Assembly: GCF_013185185.1 (NCBI RefSeq)
Contig: NZ_JAAZWE010000010.1
Span: 1-64,000 of the forward strand
Source of the DNA: Saccharibacillus endophyticus
GTDB lineage: Bacteria; Bacillota; Bacilli; Paenibacillales; Paenibacillaceae
Reading direction: 5' to 3'
Length of the DNA stretch: 64,000 nucleotides
Below are positions 8,213-17,619 of this stretch, in pieces. The notes beneath the pieces are model-generated. The model did not search any database and was not told the DNA's origin. It saw only the letters and a program-made list of their open reading frames with translations. Numbering within the stretch: the stretch's first letter is position 1; each line of letters begins with the position of its first letter. A program made the position numbers and the translations under genes.

Positions 8213-9766
8213 ATGGCGCAAAAGGAAAATCGAAAAACTGCGGTGATCGTAGGAGCAGGACCCGGAGGATTGGCGGCAGCCATGCTGCTCGGCGCAAAGG
8301 GATACGAAGTCGACGTGTATGAAAAGCAAGAGGTTCCGGGAGGACGTTCGGGCCGCATCAAGCTGGGAGCGTACACCTTTGACCGGGGCGCAACATTCGT
8401 CATGATGCCGCAATTGCTGGAAGAGCTGTTCGAACAAGCCGGGCGCTCGGTGCATGATTATGTGGAGCTGCACAAGCTGGACCCGTTGTATGGATTGTAT
8501 TTTGATCGCGGACGTACGGTGTTGATGCCGTCCAGCGACAACGAAGAGACCGCAAAACGCATCCAGGCGCTTTTTCCTGGGGAAGAGGCCGGATTCTACC
8601 GCTTTATGACCGACGAGTCAGTGAAGTACTCACACGTGGAACCGCTGCTGCGGCGGCCTTTCGGCGGCTTCGGCGATTATATGAAAAGCGATGCGATAAA
8701 GGCACTTCCCTACCTGAAAATTACGGATACCGTATACGGTCAGCTTTCGCGCTACTTCAACGACGAGCGGCTTAAATACGCATTTACCTTCCAATCCAAA
8801 TATTTGGGCATGTCCGCATGGAACTGTCCGGGAACGTTCACGATTCTGTCCTACATGGAACATCGTTACGGACTGGTGCATCCGAAAGGCGGAGTCGCGG
8901 CTTTGTGGGATGCCATGGTCAAAGTCGCCGAAGAGCACGGCGTGCGATTCCATATGGGCAGCCCGATTGAACGAATCCTGACGCAAAAAGGTCGCGCCAC
9001 GGGCGTTCGGTTAAAAGGCGGAGAGACTCGGGAAGCGGATCATGTGGTGATCGGAGCGGACTTTGCTTCGGCGATGAACGGACTGTTCGAACCCGGCGTG
9101 CTCAAGAAATATACCCCGAAAAAGCTGGAAGCGAAAAAATATTCCTGCTCGACCGCGATGCTGTATCTGGGTATCGACGGGGACGTCGATCTGCCGCACC
9201 ACTCGATTCATTTCGCCGACGATTACGAGAAAAACGTCAAAGAAATCACGGAGAGCCTGACGCTGTCGGAAGATCCGTCCATCTACGTGCACAACCCGTC
9301 CAGACTCGATCCGACGCTTGCGCCGGAAGGCAAATCGTCGCTGTACGTGCTGCTGCCCGTTCCGAATCTGAAAGGCGACGCGGATTGGGTCGGACAGCGC
9401 GCAGAACTCAAAGAACGCATGTTGAGTCGTCTGGAAGAGATCGAGCAGCTCAAAGACATCCGCGGCCGCATCGAGGAGGAAGCCTTTTTCACGCCGCAGG
9501 ATTGGCAGGATTCGCTGGATGTTTATCAGGGAGCCACGTTCAACCTGTCGCATAATCTGGGGCAAATGATGGCGCTGCGTCCGCATAATCAATTCGAGGA
9601 AGTCGAGCGGGTTTGGCTGGTGGGCGGAGGCACGCATCCGGGCAGCGGCCTGCCGACGATCTTCGAATCGGCGCGGATCAGCGTGGATCTGATCGAGAAA
9701 GCCGACGGCAAGGCGCACAGAAGCGCGGCTCCGCAAACGCTCGGCACAGCAGGAGCAGCCGAGTGA
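8213..9766 (+). CDS. Phytoene/diapophytoene desaturase family protein (CrtN/CrtI type), first copy
   Basis: An FAD-dependent carotenoid oxidoreductase of 517 residues. It opens with the dinucleotide-binding motif VIVGAGPGGLAAAMLLGAKG and ends with the family C-terminal motif VGGGTHPGSGLPTIFESAR. In the pathway it would introduce double bonds in, or oxidise, the product of the CrtM-type synthase. ATG 8213 lies 6 bases after AAAGGTG; an upstream GTG at 8204 overlaps that site. It is the first gene of a cluster in which following genes overlap by a few bases. Which of the three paralogues is the true desaturase (CrtN) and which are oxidases (CrtNb/CrtP) cannot be settled by eye. Confidence 0.85.
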   Translation: MAQKENRKTAVIVGAGPGGLAAAMLLGAKGYEVDVYEKQEVPGGRSGRIKLGAYTFDRGATFVMMPQLLEELFEQAGRSVHDYVELHKLDPLYGLYFDRGRTVLMPSSDNEETAKRIQALFPGEEAGFYRFMTDESVKYSHVEPLLRRPFGGFGDYMKSDAIKALPYLKITDTVYGQLSRYFNDERLKYAFTFQSKYLGMSAWNCPGTFTILSYMEHRYGLVHPKGGVAALWDAMVKVAEEHGVRFHMGSPIERILTQKGRATGVRLKGGETREADHVVIGADFASAMNGLFEPGVLKKYTPKKLEAKKYSCSTAMLYLGIDGDVDLPHHSIHFADDYEKNVKEITESLTLSEDPSIYVHNPSRLDPTLAPEGKSSLYVLLPVPNLKGDADWVGQRAELKERMLSRLEEIEQLKDIRGRIEEEAFFTPQDWQDSLDVYQGATFNLSHNLGQMMALRPHNQFEEVERVWLVGGGTHPGSGLPTIFESARISVDLIEKADGKAHRSAAPQTLGTAGAAE

Positions 9767-11241
9767 GCGGCGGTCCGAAAGTCGCCATCGTCGGCGGCGG
9801 CATCGGGGGACTGACGGCTGCCCTGCTGCTCAGCAAGCAGGGCGCCGAAGTGACGCTGCTCGAAGCGCGGGATCGCCTCGGCGGGCGGATCGCGTTCGAG
9901 CGCGACGAAGGCGATGTGCGTCGAATCGACCAAGGCCCGACCATTGTCCTCCTGCCGGAAATGCTGTTGTCGATTTTGGAAGAAGGCGGGGTCGATCGGG
10001 AGCGCATCAAGCTGATCGAATCCGACCCGCTGTATCGGATTCATTTCTCGGACGGACAGGTCATGACCAAGCGCAGACGCCCCGAGCATCAGGCCAAAGA
10101 AATCGATCGCTTGTTTCCCGGGGAGTCGGAAGCGTACATGCGGTACATGAACCGTACGCGCGAATTGTACCCCGACGCGCAAAAAGCGGTATTGGAACGG
10201 ACTTTTCCGCGCAAGCGGGACTTTTTTACCCCGCGCCAGCTCCGGATGCTCGGTCAGCTTCAAGCCCATCGGAGCGTCAGGGGAGCTGCCGCCCGATACT
10301 TCCGAAGCGATAACCTGATCGACGCCTATTCGCTTCAGTCCCTGTATATCGGGGGACAACCTACCGGAACGCCGGGAGTATACTCGATTCTGCCGTACGC
10401 GGAGCATGAATTCGGCATTTGGATGATCGAAGGCGGTTATGCCCGTCTTCCGGTCATTTTGGAGGAAGAGCTTCATTCGCGCGGCGTCGAGATCCGACTG
10501 AATACGCGCGTCGAGCGTTTAGAGGTTGAAAAGGGACGCTGCACGGGTATTGTAGTGGATGGAGTACGGGAAAAATATGATGCCGTGCTGTTCAACGGGG
10601 ACTTCCCGGGCATCTTGCCGCTGCTTGAAGGACATCCGGAAGCTGCCCGGCGGAAAAAGCCGTATCAACCTTCTTCCGGATGCGTACTTGTCTTTATGGG
10701 GGTATCCAAACGCTGGGAAGATACGGCGGCGCATCAGTTTTTCCTGCCGGACAGTCTGAGCGACAGTTTGCAAGCCGTGTTCGAGCGGGGCATGATTCCG
10801 GCGAATCCGTCTTTTTACGTGTTCAATCCGGTCGTGCTCGACCCCGATGCCGCGCCGGAAGGCGAAAGCGTGCTGTACTTCTTGATCCCCGCTCCCGACG
10901 CTTCGCGCATCGCCTGGTCCAAAGAAGGCCGGCGGCTGGCGCGCAAGGTGCTTCGGGCTGCCGAGGAACGAGGATTTTCGGGATTGCGCGAATCGATCAA
11001 ATGGATCAAGCTGCGCACGCCCGAGGATTCGAAAGCGGACGGCAACTATGTCGGAGGAAGCTTCGGCATTGCCCCGATCCTTGCGCAATCGGGTCCGTAT
11101 CGACCTCAGCCGAAACCTTTTAAAACGATTGACGGACTTTATGCGGCGGGGGCTTCCGTGCATCCGGGCGGCGGGGTGCCGATCGTGATGCAGGGAGCGA
11201 GAATGGCCGTAAATCAGCTTTTGGAGGAGTGGAATCCATGA
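9763..11241 (+). CDS. Phytoene/diapophytoene desaturase family protein, second copy
   Basis: 492 residues. FAD motif VAIVGGGIGGLTAALLLSKQ at the N terminus, and the C-terminal motif AAGASVHPGGGVPIVMQGAR characteristic of CrtI/CrtN enzymes. Start GTG 9763 overlaps the previous stop as GTGA, with AGGAG 7 bases upstream; the longer open frame upstream of it is out-of-frame shadow of the first gene. In Gram-positive C30 pathways, CrtN and an oxidase paralogue often sit side by side with crtM, and this order fits. The exact step is not assignable from sequence alone. Confidence 0.85.
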   Translation: MSGGPKVAIVGGGIGGLTAALLLSKQGAEVTLLEARDRLGGRIAFERDEGDVRRIDQGPTIVLLPEMLLSILEEGGVDRERIKLIESDPLYRIHFSDGQVMTKRRRPEHQAKEIDRLFPGESEAYMRYMNRTRELYPDAQKAVLERTFPRKRDFFTPRQLRMLGQLQAHRSVRGAAARYFRSDNLIDAYSLQSLYIGGQPTGTPGVYSILPYAEHEFGIWMIEGGYARLPVILEEELHSRGVEIRLNTRVERLEVEKGRCTGIVVDGVREKYDAVLFNGDFPGILPLLEGHPEAARRKKPYQPSSGCVLVFMGVSKRWEDTAAHQFFLPDSLSDSLQAVFERGMIPANPSFYVFNPVVLDPDAAPEGESVLYFLIPAPDASRIAWSKEGRRLARKVLRAAEERGFSGLRESIKWIKLRTPEDSKADGNYVGGSFGIAPILAQSGPYRPQPKPFKTIDGLYAAGASVHPGGGVPIVMQGARMAVNQLLEEWNP

Positions 11242-12110
11242 ACGAACAAATTATGCAGCAATGCGAAGAAACGATGCGGCGGGGATCGTCTTCGTTTTAC
11301 CACGCCTTCCGCGATTTGCCTGAACGCAGGCGGCATGCCGTCTATGTGATCTACGCGTTTTGCCGGCTGATCGACGATAGCGTGGATGAACCGGAGACGT
11401 CGCCGTTTACGATCCATGAACTGAAAGAGCGGTTTTTAAATTTGGAAAAAGCAGAAGGACATTTCATCTGGCCTGCGCTGCGTTGGTTGTTCGCCAGCTT
11501 CCCGAACCTTAATCGACATCCGTTTTTGAATCAGATGGACGGTCAACTCTCCGACTTGACGCTGCTGCGTTACGAGACGATGGGGCAGCTGGAGCATTAT
11601 TGTTATCTGGTGGCCGGGACGGTGGGCGAGATGCTGCTGCCGGTGCTGCGCGACGATCTGCATGTAGAGGCGGCGGAAGCCGGAATTGCTTTGGGCAAAG
11701 GCATGCAAATCGTCAATATCATTCGCGATGTGGGAGAAGACTTGCGCCGGGGGCGTCGTTACATTCCGGCGGAGCTGATGCGCCGTCACGGATATACGGA
11801 CGAGGATCTGGATAATGGAGTGATCGACGCGCGCTTTGTCGCCATGATCGACGAACTGCATAGCCAGGCGGCGAAGTGGTTCGCGAAAGGGTTGTCCAAC
11901 CTGGAGACGTATCCGAAGCGCAGCGGTTTGGCGGTCGCTTTGGCCGCGGCGTTCTACGGCGCGATCTTCGATCAGGTGCGCCGCAACGGATATGATGTGT
12001 TCAATCGCCGCGCGATCGTGCCGGATGAGGAAAAAGGCGTACTGCTTATGAATGTAATGACCGCTTTCGGTGCGATTGACGGGACGGCGGATAGCGCAGC
12101 GGTATCGTGA
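11238..12110 (+). CDS. crtM: Squalene/phytoene synthase family (CrtM/CrtB type)
   Basis: Condenses two prenyl diphosphates head to head, giving 4,4'-diapophytoene from farnesyl diphosphate in the CrtM group, or phytoene in CrtB. The 290 residues include the two Asp-rich sites: DDSVDEPE (near residue 46) and NIIRDVGEDLRRGRRYIP (near 160). The ATG at 11238 overlaps the preceding stop as ATGA, with GGAGGAG just upstream. Most such enzymes in Firmicutes make C30 carotenoids, so C30 is the likelier product (inference). Confidence 0.9.
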   Translation: MNEQIMQQCEETMRRGSSSFYHAFRDLPERRRHAVYVIYAFCRLIDDSVDEPETSPFTIHELKERFLNLEKAEGHFIWPALRWLFASFPNLNRHPFLNQMDGQLSDLTLLRYETMGQLEHYCYLVAGTVGEMLLPVLRDDLHVEAAEAGIALGKGMQIVNIIRDVGEDLRRGRRYIPAELMRRHGYTDEDLDNGVIDARFVAMIDELHSQAAKWFAKGLSNLETYPKRSGLAVALAAAFYGAIFDQVRRNGYDVFNRRAIVPDEEKGVLLMNVMTAFGAIDGTADSAAVS

Positions 12111-12955
12111 TCGGCGAGTTGGGGGAATATGCGGCGACAGAAAAGATAAGCATGCTTGATCGAACCGTTCGTATTTCGGGTATCGTGTTTTATTTCTGGA
12201 TGTCGATCGGCCTGACTCTGATGTTGACGTTCGGCGTGCCGAATATGCTCGGCTTTTCGAATGCGTTGTTTCTGGTTTTTTATGCCGCGTATGCGTTCGT
12301 GCTGCTTCGTTTGGCGATGGAGCCGACGGCAGCCGAGGCTCGACGGCCGGAACGCCCGTTATTGCGTCTGACGCTGGGCGCAGTCGGGATATGGCTGGGC
12401 GGTATGGGAATCGAGTGGAGCGGCGTGCATACGGGCTGGCCGTTCGGAGGGTACCACTATTCGTGGATTCTGGGTCCGCACCTGTTCGGCGTGCCGATCA
12501 CGTTGGGTTTTGCCTGGATTGCGGTGATCGGCAGCTCGGCCTTGATTGCGGGACCGGGAAGACCGACACTGCCGGGACGATTATGGAAAGCCGTGCAGAT
12601 CGGGACTTGGACGGTGTTGATCGATTTTGTGCTCGATCCCGCCGCCGCGTCGCGCGGTTTCTGGCATTGGAGCGGGGAAGGCGGCTTCTACGGGATTCCG
12701 TGGAGCAACTTTGGCGCCTGGTTCGGGGTAGGGGCGATCTTGTCTTTGCTTCTGCCGGAACGCATTCCGAGCCGCCGGACGTTGCAGCTCGGTTTAAGGC
12801 TTTATCAATTTATTTTGCTGATGTTCGGTCTGATCGCTCTGCAAGACGGGCTGTACGGTCCCGTCTGGATTGCCGCGGCCGGCATCGTGCTGTCGGAGGC
12901 CCGAGTTCGTTATGATATCCGCAGAGAAAGCTCCGGCGTTTCGTGCGCTGTTTGA
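12107..12955 (+). CDS. Carotenoid biosynthesis membrane protein, CruF-like (DUF422)
   Basis: A 282-residue polytopic membrane protein with about seven hydrophobic segments. Family signatures are IEWSGVHTGWPFGGYHYS (near residue 103) and GPHLFGVPITLGFAWI, with DFVLDPAA and GFWHW further on. CruF members hydrate the end of acyclic carotenoids, creating a tertiary hydroxyl. With the glycosyltransferase and acyltransferase downstream this suggests a glycosylated, acylated hydroxy-carotenoid (inference). Start GTG 12107 overlaps the previous stop (GTGA) and has only a weak ribosome site, so translation is probably coupled; a later in-frame ATG (12151) is possible. Confidence 0.8.
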   Translation: MIGELGEYAATEKISMLDRTVRISGIVFYFWMSIGLTLMLTFGVPNMLGFSNALFLVFYAAYAFVLLRLAMEPTAAEARRPERPLLRLTLGAVGIWLGGMGIEWSGVHTGWPFGGYHYSWILGPHLFGVPITLGFAWIAVIGSSALIAGPGRPTLPGRLWKAVQIGTWTVLIDFVLDPAAASRGFWHWSGEGGFYGIPWSNFGAWFGVGAILSLLLPERIPSRRTLQLGLRLYQFILLMFGLIALQDGLYGPVWIAAAGIVLSEARVRYDIRRESSGVSCAV

Positions 12956-13664
12956 TTTTTATAATCGCCGTTACCTGCTGCCTCGCGCGTTTCGTTCCGT
13001 CGGGTTATACGGAACGCTGGACGCCGGGATTGAACCGGAACGTCCTGTTTTGTACATAGCCAATCATAGCTCATGGTGGGACGGCCTGCTGCTCTACCAT
13101 CTGTGGCGTCGCAGCGGCGAGCACAATCACTATGTCATGATGGACGAAGCGCAGCTGTCGGAATATCGTTTTTTTCGCAAGCTGGGTGCTTATTCGGTGG
13201 ATAAAAGCGCTGCCGGGGCAAGCCGCGCTTCGCTTCGTTACACCGAGCGGCTGCTGGGCGAAGGGGCGAGGGTATGGCTTTTTCCGCAGGGGGATATTCG
13301 TCATCTGGAGAGCCGTCCGCTGGAATTGCGGAGGGGAGCCGCCCATTTGCTCAGACGGGTGCCGCATACCGCAGTCGTGCCGGTGACGTTCTATTATACG
13401 TCGGGCCTGCACTCCAAGCCGGAGGTATCGCTGATGGTCGGGCAACCGCTGATTGAAGATTGGGCGGGCTCGGAGGGCGCGGCGACGACGCTGTTGTTGC
13501 ACGGTCGGCTGACGGAACAGCTTGACCGCCACCGCGGTTATGCGATCGCTGCGGTAAACGACCCGTCGCGCGCCAAGCTGCCCGACCGCGAGCTGCTGCG
13601 TGCCGGCTTGTCCGTCAACGAAAAATATGAACGTTTTCGCAAAAAAAGGAGGCCCGCGCATTGA
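12912..13664 (+). CDS. PlsC-type acyltransferase in the carotenoid cluster
   Basis: A 250-residue 1-acylglycerol-phosphate acyltransferase-like protein. The catalytic HX4D box is NHSSWWDGLL (near residue 43), and the phosphate-binding-type block FPQGDIRH lies near residue 127. It overlaps the hydratase gene by 44 bp; ATG 12912 has GGAGG 12 bases upstream. In Staphylococcus the acyltransferase CrtO of staphyloxanthin synthesis belongs to a different membrane family, so this would be an unrelated enzyme doing the analogous acylation of a carotenoid sugar (inference from context). A role in phospholipid synthesis cannot be excluded. Confidence 0.78.
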   Translation: MISAEKAPAFRALFDFYNRRYLLPRAFRSVGLYGTLDAGIEPERPVLYIANHSSWWDGLLLYHLWRRSGEHNHYVMMDEAQLSEYRFFRKLGAYSVDKSAAGASRASLRYTERLLGEGARVWLFPQGDIRHLESRPLELRRGAAHLLRRVPHTAVVPVTFYYTSGLHSKPEVSLMVGQPLIEDWAGSEGAATTLLLHGRLTEQLDRHRGYAIAAVNDPSRAKLPDRELLRAGLSVNEKYERFRKKRRPAH

Positions 13665-14800
13665 CTCTCACCTGGATTCTGACTGTCGTTTGCGCACTGC
13701 TGATCGCCCAACTGGTTTTCGTGCTGCTCAATGCGAAGGCGCTGCCGGTTCCCGGCCGCCGCACCAAGCCGATCGAAGGCCGTCCGCTGGTCTCGGTCTT
13801 GATTCCCGCGCGCGACGAAGAACGCAACATCGAAGACTGCCTGCGCCACGTATTGGCTTCCGACGACTCGGAGTTCCGGCTTGAAGTGATCGTGTACGAC
13901 GACGATTCGAGCGACGATACGGGCGGGATCGTGCGCCGGATCGCGATGGAAGATTCGCGCGTCGGGTTGATGCGGGGCGGCGAGCTGCCTTCCGGCTGGA
14001 AAGGAAAATGCTATGCCTGCCATAACCTGGCGGAACGCGCTTCGGGAAGTTGGTACCTGATGCTTGACGCCGACGTGAGATTGGGACCGATGGCGATCCG
14101 CGACACGCTGCGTTCGGGGCAGAAGAAAAAAGCCGGCTTGGTCACGGGATTCCCCAAGCAGGTTACGGTGACGCCGCTGGAAAAGCTGGTCGTGCCGATG
14201 ATGGAATTCGTGATTTTGTGCCATCTGCCGATCGCGATGGTATCGCGCTCGCGCAGCGGCTTGTTTGCCGCCGCGCACGGCGCCTACATGCTGATCAAAA
14301 AGTCGGCTTACGAATCCGCGGGCGGTTATGAAGCGGTCAAAGACGAGATGGTCGACGATATGGCGATGGCGCGCGCGGTCAAGAAAGCCGGTTACAAAAT
14401 GCTTTTGGCCGATATGAGCAAGCATGCCCGTATGCGCATGTACCATACCGGGCGCGAAGTATGGGACGGCTTCAGCAAAAACCTGTTCTCGGGTCTAGGA
14501 AAAAATTACGTGCTGCTGCTCGGATTGCTGATCTGGTACATCGGCTTGTACCTGCTTCCTCCGGTTGCTTTGCTCATCGGATTGTTCTCGGGCAATATGC
14601 ATCTGACAGCTTTCAGCGGAGGCGCCATGCTGCTCGGCATGGCGATCAAAGCCGTATGCGACGCGCGCGGCGGCTTGACGGCCTGGCACGGCGTCTGGAT
14701 CGCGGCGACGATTGCCTGTACGCTTGCGATTGCGCTATCGAGCGTGTTCGGCGGCTTGAACGGGCAGGGGCATGAATGGAAAGGGCGTCGTTACGGATGA
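13661..14800 (+). CDS. Family 2 glycosyltransferase, CrtQ-like
   Basis: 379 residues: an N-terminal membrane anchor (residues about 4-25), a GT-A domain with LVSVLIPARDEERNIEDC, the sugar-nucleotide site DDDSSDDT, and the metal-binding MLDADVRLG, then the acceptor-site region with VDDMAMARAVKKAGY (usual ED/QXXRW block absent) and two or three C-terminal helices. It resembles the glycosyltransferase CrtQ, which glucosylates diaponeurosporenoate, and other hydroxy-carotenoid glucosyltransferases. TTG 13661 overlaps the preceding stop (TTGA), with AAAGGAGG 8 bases upstream. Probable role: adding a sugar to the hydroxyl or carboxyl end of the carotenoid. Confidence 0.82.
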   Translation: MTLTWILTVVCALLIAQLVFVLLNAKALPVPGRRTKPIEGRPLVSVLIPARDEERNIEDCLRHVLASDDSEFRLEVIVYDDDSSDDTGGIVRRIAMEDSRVGLMRGGELPSGWKGKCYACHNLAERASGSWYLMLDADVRLGPMAIRDTLRSGQKKKAGLVTGFPKQVTVTPLEKLVVPMMEFVILCHLPIAMVSRSRSGLFAAAHGAYMLIKKSAYESAGGYEAVKDEMVDDMAMARAVKKAGYKMLLADMSKHARMRMYHTGREVWDGFSKNLFSGLGKNYVLLLGLLIWYIGLYLLPPVALLIGLFSGNMHLTAFSGGAMLLGMAIKAVCDARGGLTAWHGVWIAATIACTLAIALSSVFGGLNGQGHEWKGRRYG

Positions 14801-14825
14801 ACAGGAAAAGAATGGAGGCATGTTC

Positions 14826-16301
14826 ATGAGCCGCAAAGCGGTGATCGTCGGCGGAGGGCTGGGCGGATTGTCTTGCGCGATCGGTCTGGCCGTCGAAGGC
14901 TTTGACGTTACGCTGACGGAAAAGGAATCCATGCTCGGCGGCAAGCTGAAGCGCGTGGAGAAGTCCGGCTATCGCTTTGATCGAGGGCCGAGTACGATTA
15001 CGATGCTGCATGCGTTTCGGCGTGTATTCGAGCGCGCGGGAAGACGGATGGATGATTATATCACGACGTACGAGTTGGAGCCGCGCACGCGAAACGTCTT
15101 TTTTGACGGGACTACGGTAGATTTGAGCCGGGATGCTTCGTGGATGCGTGAGCAGATTGCTGCTTATAGCCCTGAAGATGCTGTGCGGTATCCGGCATTT
15201 TTACAGGAAGCACGGCGTATATACGGATTGGCGGACGGCCGTTTTTTGAATCGACTGATGCTGTCCACCCGAGAGAAAATCGATCCGCTGCTGCTTCGGG
15301 ATTTTCTCAAAGTTCGTCCGACCACGACATTGCGCGCTTTGCTGGCTCGTTATTTCGGTCATCCGTATACGTTGGCGATGTTCGGGCGTTATGCGACGTA
15401 TGTAGGGGCTTCTCCTCTGCGCGCGCCCGCGATTTTTGCTATGCTGGCGCATGTGGAAGCGGACTTGGGGATTCACGGCATTCGCGGAGGCACATACGGT
15501 CTGGTCGAAGGCATGGAGCGTCTGGCGAGAGAGTTGGGCGTCAAAATCCGGACCGATACGGAAGTGTTGTCGATCAAGGTACGATCCGGGCGCGCCTACG
15601 GCGTCGAGACAACGGCAGGCGTCCTTGAAGCCAGCGAGATCGTATGTAACGGCGATTTGCTGACGACGGCTCGTTTGGTCCCGGATCGTCTGCGTCGCCG
15701 GAGCTCGTCCAGCCGCTTGGATACGTACGAGCCGTCTTTGTCCGGTTTCGTTTTGCTGGCCGGAGTGAAACAGCGTTATGATTCTTTGCTGCATCATACG
15801 ATGTTGTTTCCCGAAAAGTTGGAGAGCGAATTCGCGGACATTTTCGAGCGCAAGGTTGCGCCGGACGATCCGGCTCTGTACATTTGCAATAGCGGGTATT
15901 CGGAAGCCGGCACGGCACCGGAGGGCGGAAGCTCCTTGTTCGTGCTTGCGAATGCGCCTTATTTGTCCGAGTCCTGGGATTGGCAAAAGCAAAGGGAAAC
16001 GTATACGGGCAAACTGATCCGAATGTTGGAAAAGAGAGGGATTGGCGGTTTGGGTACGGCAGAGGTATTGGAGCGGTATACGCCTGCCGACTTGCAGCGG
16101 GATACTTATGCGCATCGGGGGGCGATTTACGGCATTTCCTCCAATACGCTTCGCCAGACCTTTTTCCGTCCCGGTAATCGCGACCCTGACGTGTCCGGAT
16201 TATGGTATGTCGGGGGCACGGCGCATCCAGGCGGCGGCACGCCGCTTGTGACGCTATCGGGCCAACTTGTCGCCGAACGGATTGCCAGCACAAAGATATA
16301 A
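14826..16301 (+). CDS. Carotenoid desaturase/oxidase paralogue, third copy (CrtN/CrtP type)
   Basis: 491 residues with the FAD motif AVIVGGGLGGLSCAIGLAVE, the family block FGRYATYVGASPLRAPA, and the C-terminal VGGTAHPGGGTPLVTLSG. The middle block and spacing resemble CrtP/CrtNb, which oxidise terminal methyl groups of C30 carotenoids to aldehyde or acid. ATG 14826 follows GGAGG by 7 bases; the gene starts 25 bp after the glycosyltransferase. Pairwise similarity with the two upstream paralogues looks low, so they are old duplicates, not a recent copy. Function as oxidase rather than desaturase is inferred. Confidence 0.82.
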   Translation: MSRKAVIVGGGLGGLSCAIGLAVEGFDVTLTEKESMLGGKLKRVEKSGYRFDRGPSTITMLHAFRRVFERAGRRMDDYITTYELEPRTRNVFFDGTTVDLSRDASWMREQIAAYSPEDAVRYPAFLQEARRIYGLADGRFLNRLMLSTREKIDPLLLRDFLKVRPTTTLRALLARYFGHPYTLAMFGRYATYVGASPLRAPAIFAMLAHVEADLGIHGIRGGTYGLVEGMERLARELGVKIRTDTEVLSIKVRSGRAYGVETTAGVLEASEIVCNGDLLTTARLVPDRLRRRSSSSRLDTYEPSLSGFVLLAGVKQRYDSLLHHTMLFPEKLESEFADIFERKVAPDDPALYICNSGYSEAGTAPEGGSSLFVLANAPYLSESWDWQKQRETYTGKLIRMLEKRGIGGLGTAEVLERYTPADLQRDTYAHRGAIYGISSNTLRQTFFRPGNRDPDVSGLWYVGGTAHPGGGTPLVTLSGQLVAERIASTKI

Positions 16302-16390
16302 ATGTACGGATCATGACAAGGTACCCGCGCAAGAGTTGACCAGGCCGGCATCGGCTTGTCATTATTAAGGAAGAAAAGAGGGGAGCGGCC

Positions 16391-17440
16391 ATGACGAGAG
16401 AGCAAGGGATTTCCGGCCCGTCGACCGGAGATCGAAAAAGCGAGCATGTCCGCCTGTGCCTGGAGGAAGAGGTAGCTGGCGTCGGCGTAACCACGGGATT
16501 CGAGCGGTATGTTTTCCGTCATAATGCGCTGCCGGAGCTGAATTTTGACGCTATCGATCTCTCCGCCGAGTTTGTCGGACGCGCGTTGCAAGCCCCGCTG
16601 TTGATCAGCTCCATGACCGGAGGAAGCGCAGGCACGGGACGAATTAACGAGCGCTTGGCGGAAGCGGCACAACTGCGCGGCTGGGCGATGGGATTAGGTT
16701 CCGTGCGTGCCGCGGTGGAACGCGAGGATCTGGCGGAGACGTTCAAAGTCCGGCACAAAGCGCCGGATATTCCGGTCATCGCCAATCTGGGTGCCGTGCA
16801 GCTGAACTACGGATTCGGTACGGACGAGTGCCGCCGCGCGGTAGAGATCGCGGAAGCGGACGCGCTTGTCTTGCATTTGAACAGCTTGCAAGAAGTTTTC
16901 CAACCGGAAGGCAATACGAACTTCGCGGACTTGCTGCCGAAGATCAAGCGCCTATGCTTGGAACTTGGCGTACCGGTCGGGATCAAAGAGGTCGGCTGGG
17001 GAATCGACGGGGAAACCGCCTTGCGCTTGGCGGAAGCAGGCATTGCGTTCATTGACGCGGCAGGAGCAGGCGGAACCTCGTGGAGCCAGGTAGAAAAATT
17101 CCGCAGTTCCGACCGGATGCGCCGCACGGCAGCCGAAGCCTTCGCAAGCTGGGGCACCGGCACCGCCGATTGCATCACCGAAATCCGCGCCGCTCTGCCC
17201 GACCTCCCTTTGATCGGCAGCGGCGGCCTGAAAAACGGCGTAGATGCAGCCAAAGCCATTGCGCTGGGAGCGGATCTGGCGGGCGTCGGCCGTGCGCTGC
17301 TCGGACCCGCCGTCGATTCGGCGGAACGTGCGGCGTCAGCGATGGAGCAAGCCGAATTCGAACTGCGCACCGTCATGTTCGGCATCGGCGCGGGAAGCGT
17401 CGCCGAACTCAAAGCAACGAAACGCCTGATCCGCCGATAA
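16391..17440 (+). CDS. fni: Type 2 isopentenyl-diphosphate isomerase (FMN-dependent)
   Basis: Interconverts IPP and DMAPP, the precursors of the carotenoids made by the genes upstream. The 349 residues include the N-terminal RKSEHVRLCLE, the substrate block LLISSMTGGS (near residue 72), the LHLNSLQEVFQPEGN region, GIKEVGWGI, and the FMN phosphate-binding IGSGGLKNGVDAAKAIALGA. AGAGGGGAG precedes the ATG. It ends the carotenoid cluster and has its own terminator overlapping the stop codon. Confidence 0.93.
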   Translation: MTREQGISGPSTGDRKSEHVRLCLEEEVAGVGVTTGFERYVFRHNALPELNFDAIDLSAEFVGRALQAPLLISSMTGGSAGTGRINERLAEAAQLRGWAMGLGSVRAAVEREDLAETFKVRHKAPDIPVIANLGAVQLNYGFGTDECRRAVEIAEADALVLHLNSLQEVFQPEGNTNFADLLPKIKRLCLELGVPVGIKEVGWGIDGETALRLAEAGIAFIDAAGAGGTSWSQVEKFRSSDRMRRTAAEAFASWGTGTADCITEIRAALPDLPLIGSGGLKNGVDAAKAIALGADLAGVGRALLGPAVDSAERAASAMEQAEFELRTVMFGIGAGSVAELKATKRLIRR

Positions 17441-17456
17441 GCGGAGCAGGCGTTTT
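17422..17456 (+). terminator. Terminator of the carotenoid cluster, overlapping the fni stop codon
   Basis: ACGCCTGATCCGC pairs with GCGGAGCAGGCGT around a short loop that contains the TAA stop codon, followed by a T run. The left arm is coding sequence of fni. Confidence 0.8.
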
Positions 17457-17517
17457 TTGCTTCGCGAATCGCTTCGGAAAGTCTTGCCCGCCTCCCGTAT
17501 CGCTGCGCCCAATTTCC

Positions 17518-17526
17518 TGTTATAAT
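17518..17526 (+). promoter_or_regulatory. Extended -10 promoter of ychF
   Basis: TGTTATAAT: a TGn extension plus a consensus TATAAT, with no good -35 box. It lies about 95 bp before the ychF start and beyond the fni terminator. Confidence 0.55.
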
Positions 17527-17619
17527 AGGCGGTGATGCTTATTTCAGGGCAAGCTGGCGCATCCTTTTTCGCGCGAACGCGTTATTTCAAGATCAAACTC
17601 AGAGGAGTTGTGTATTCAT

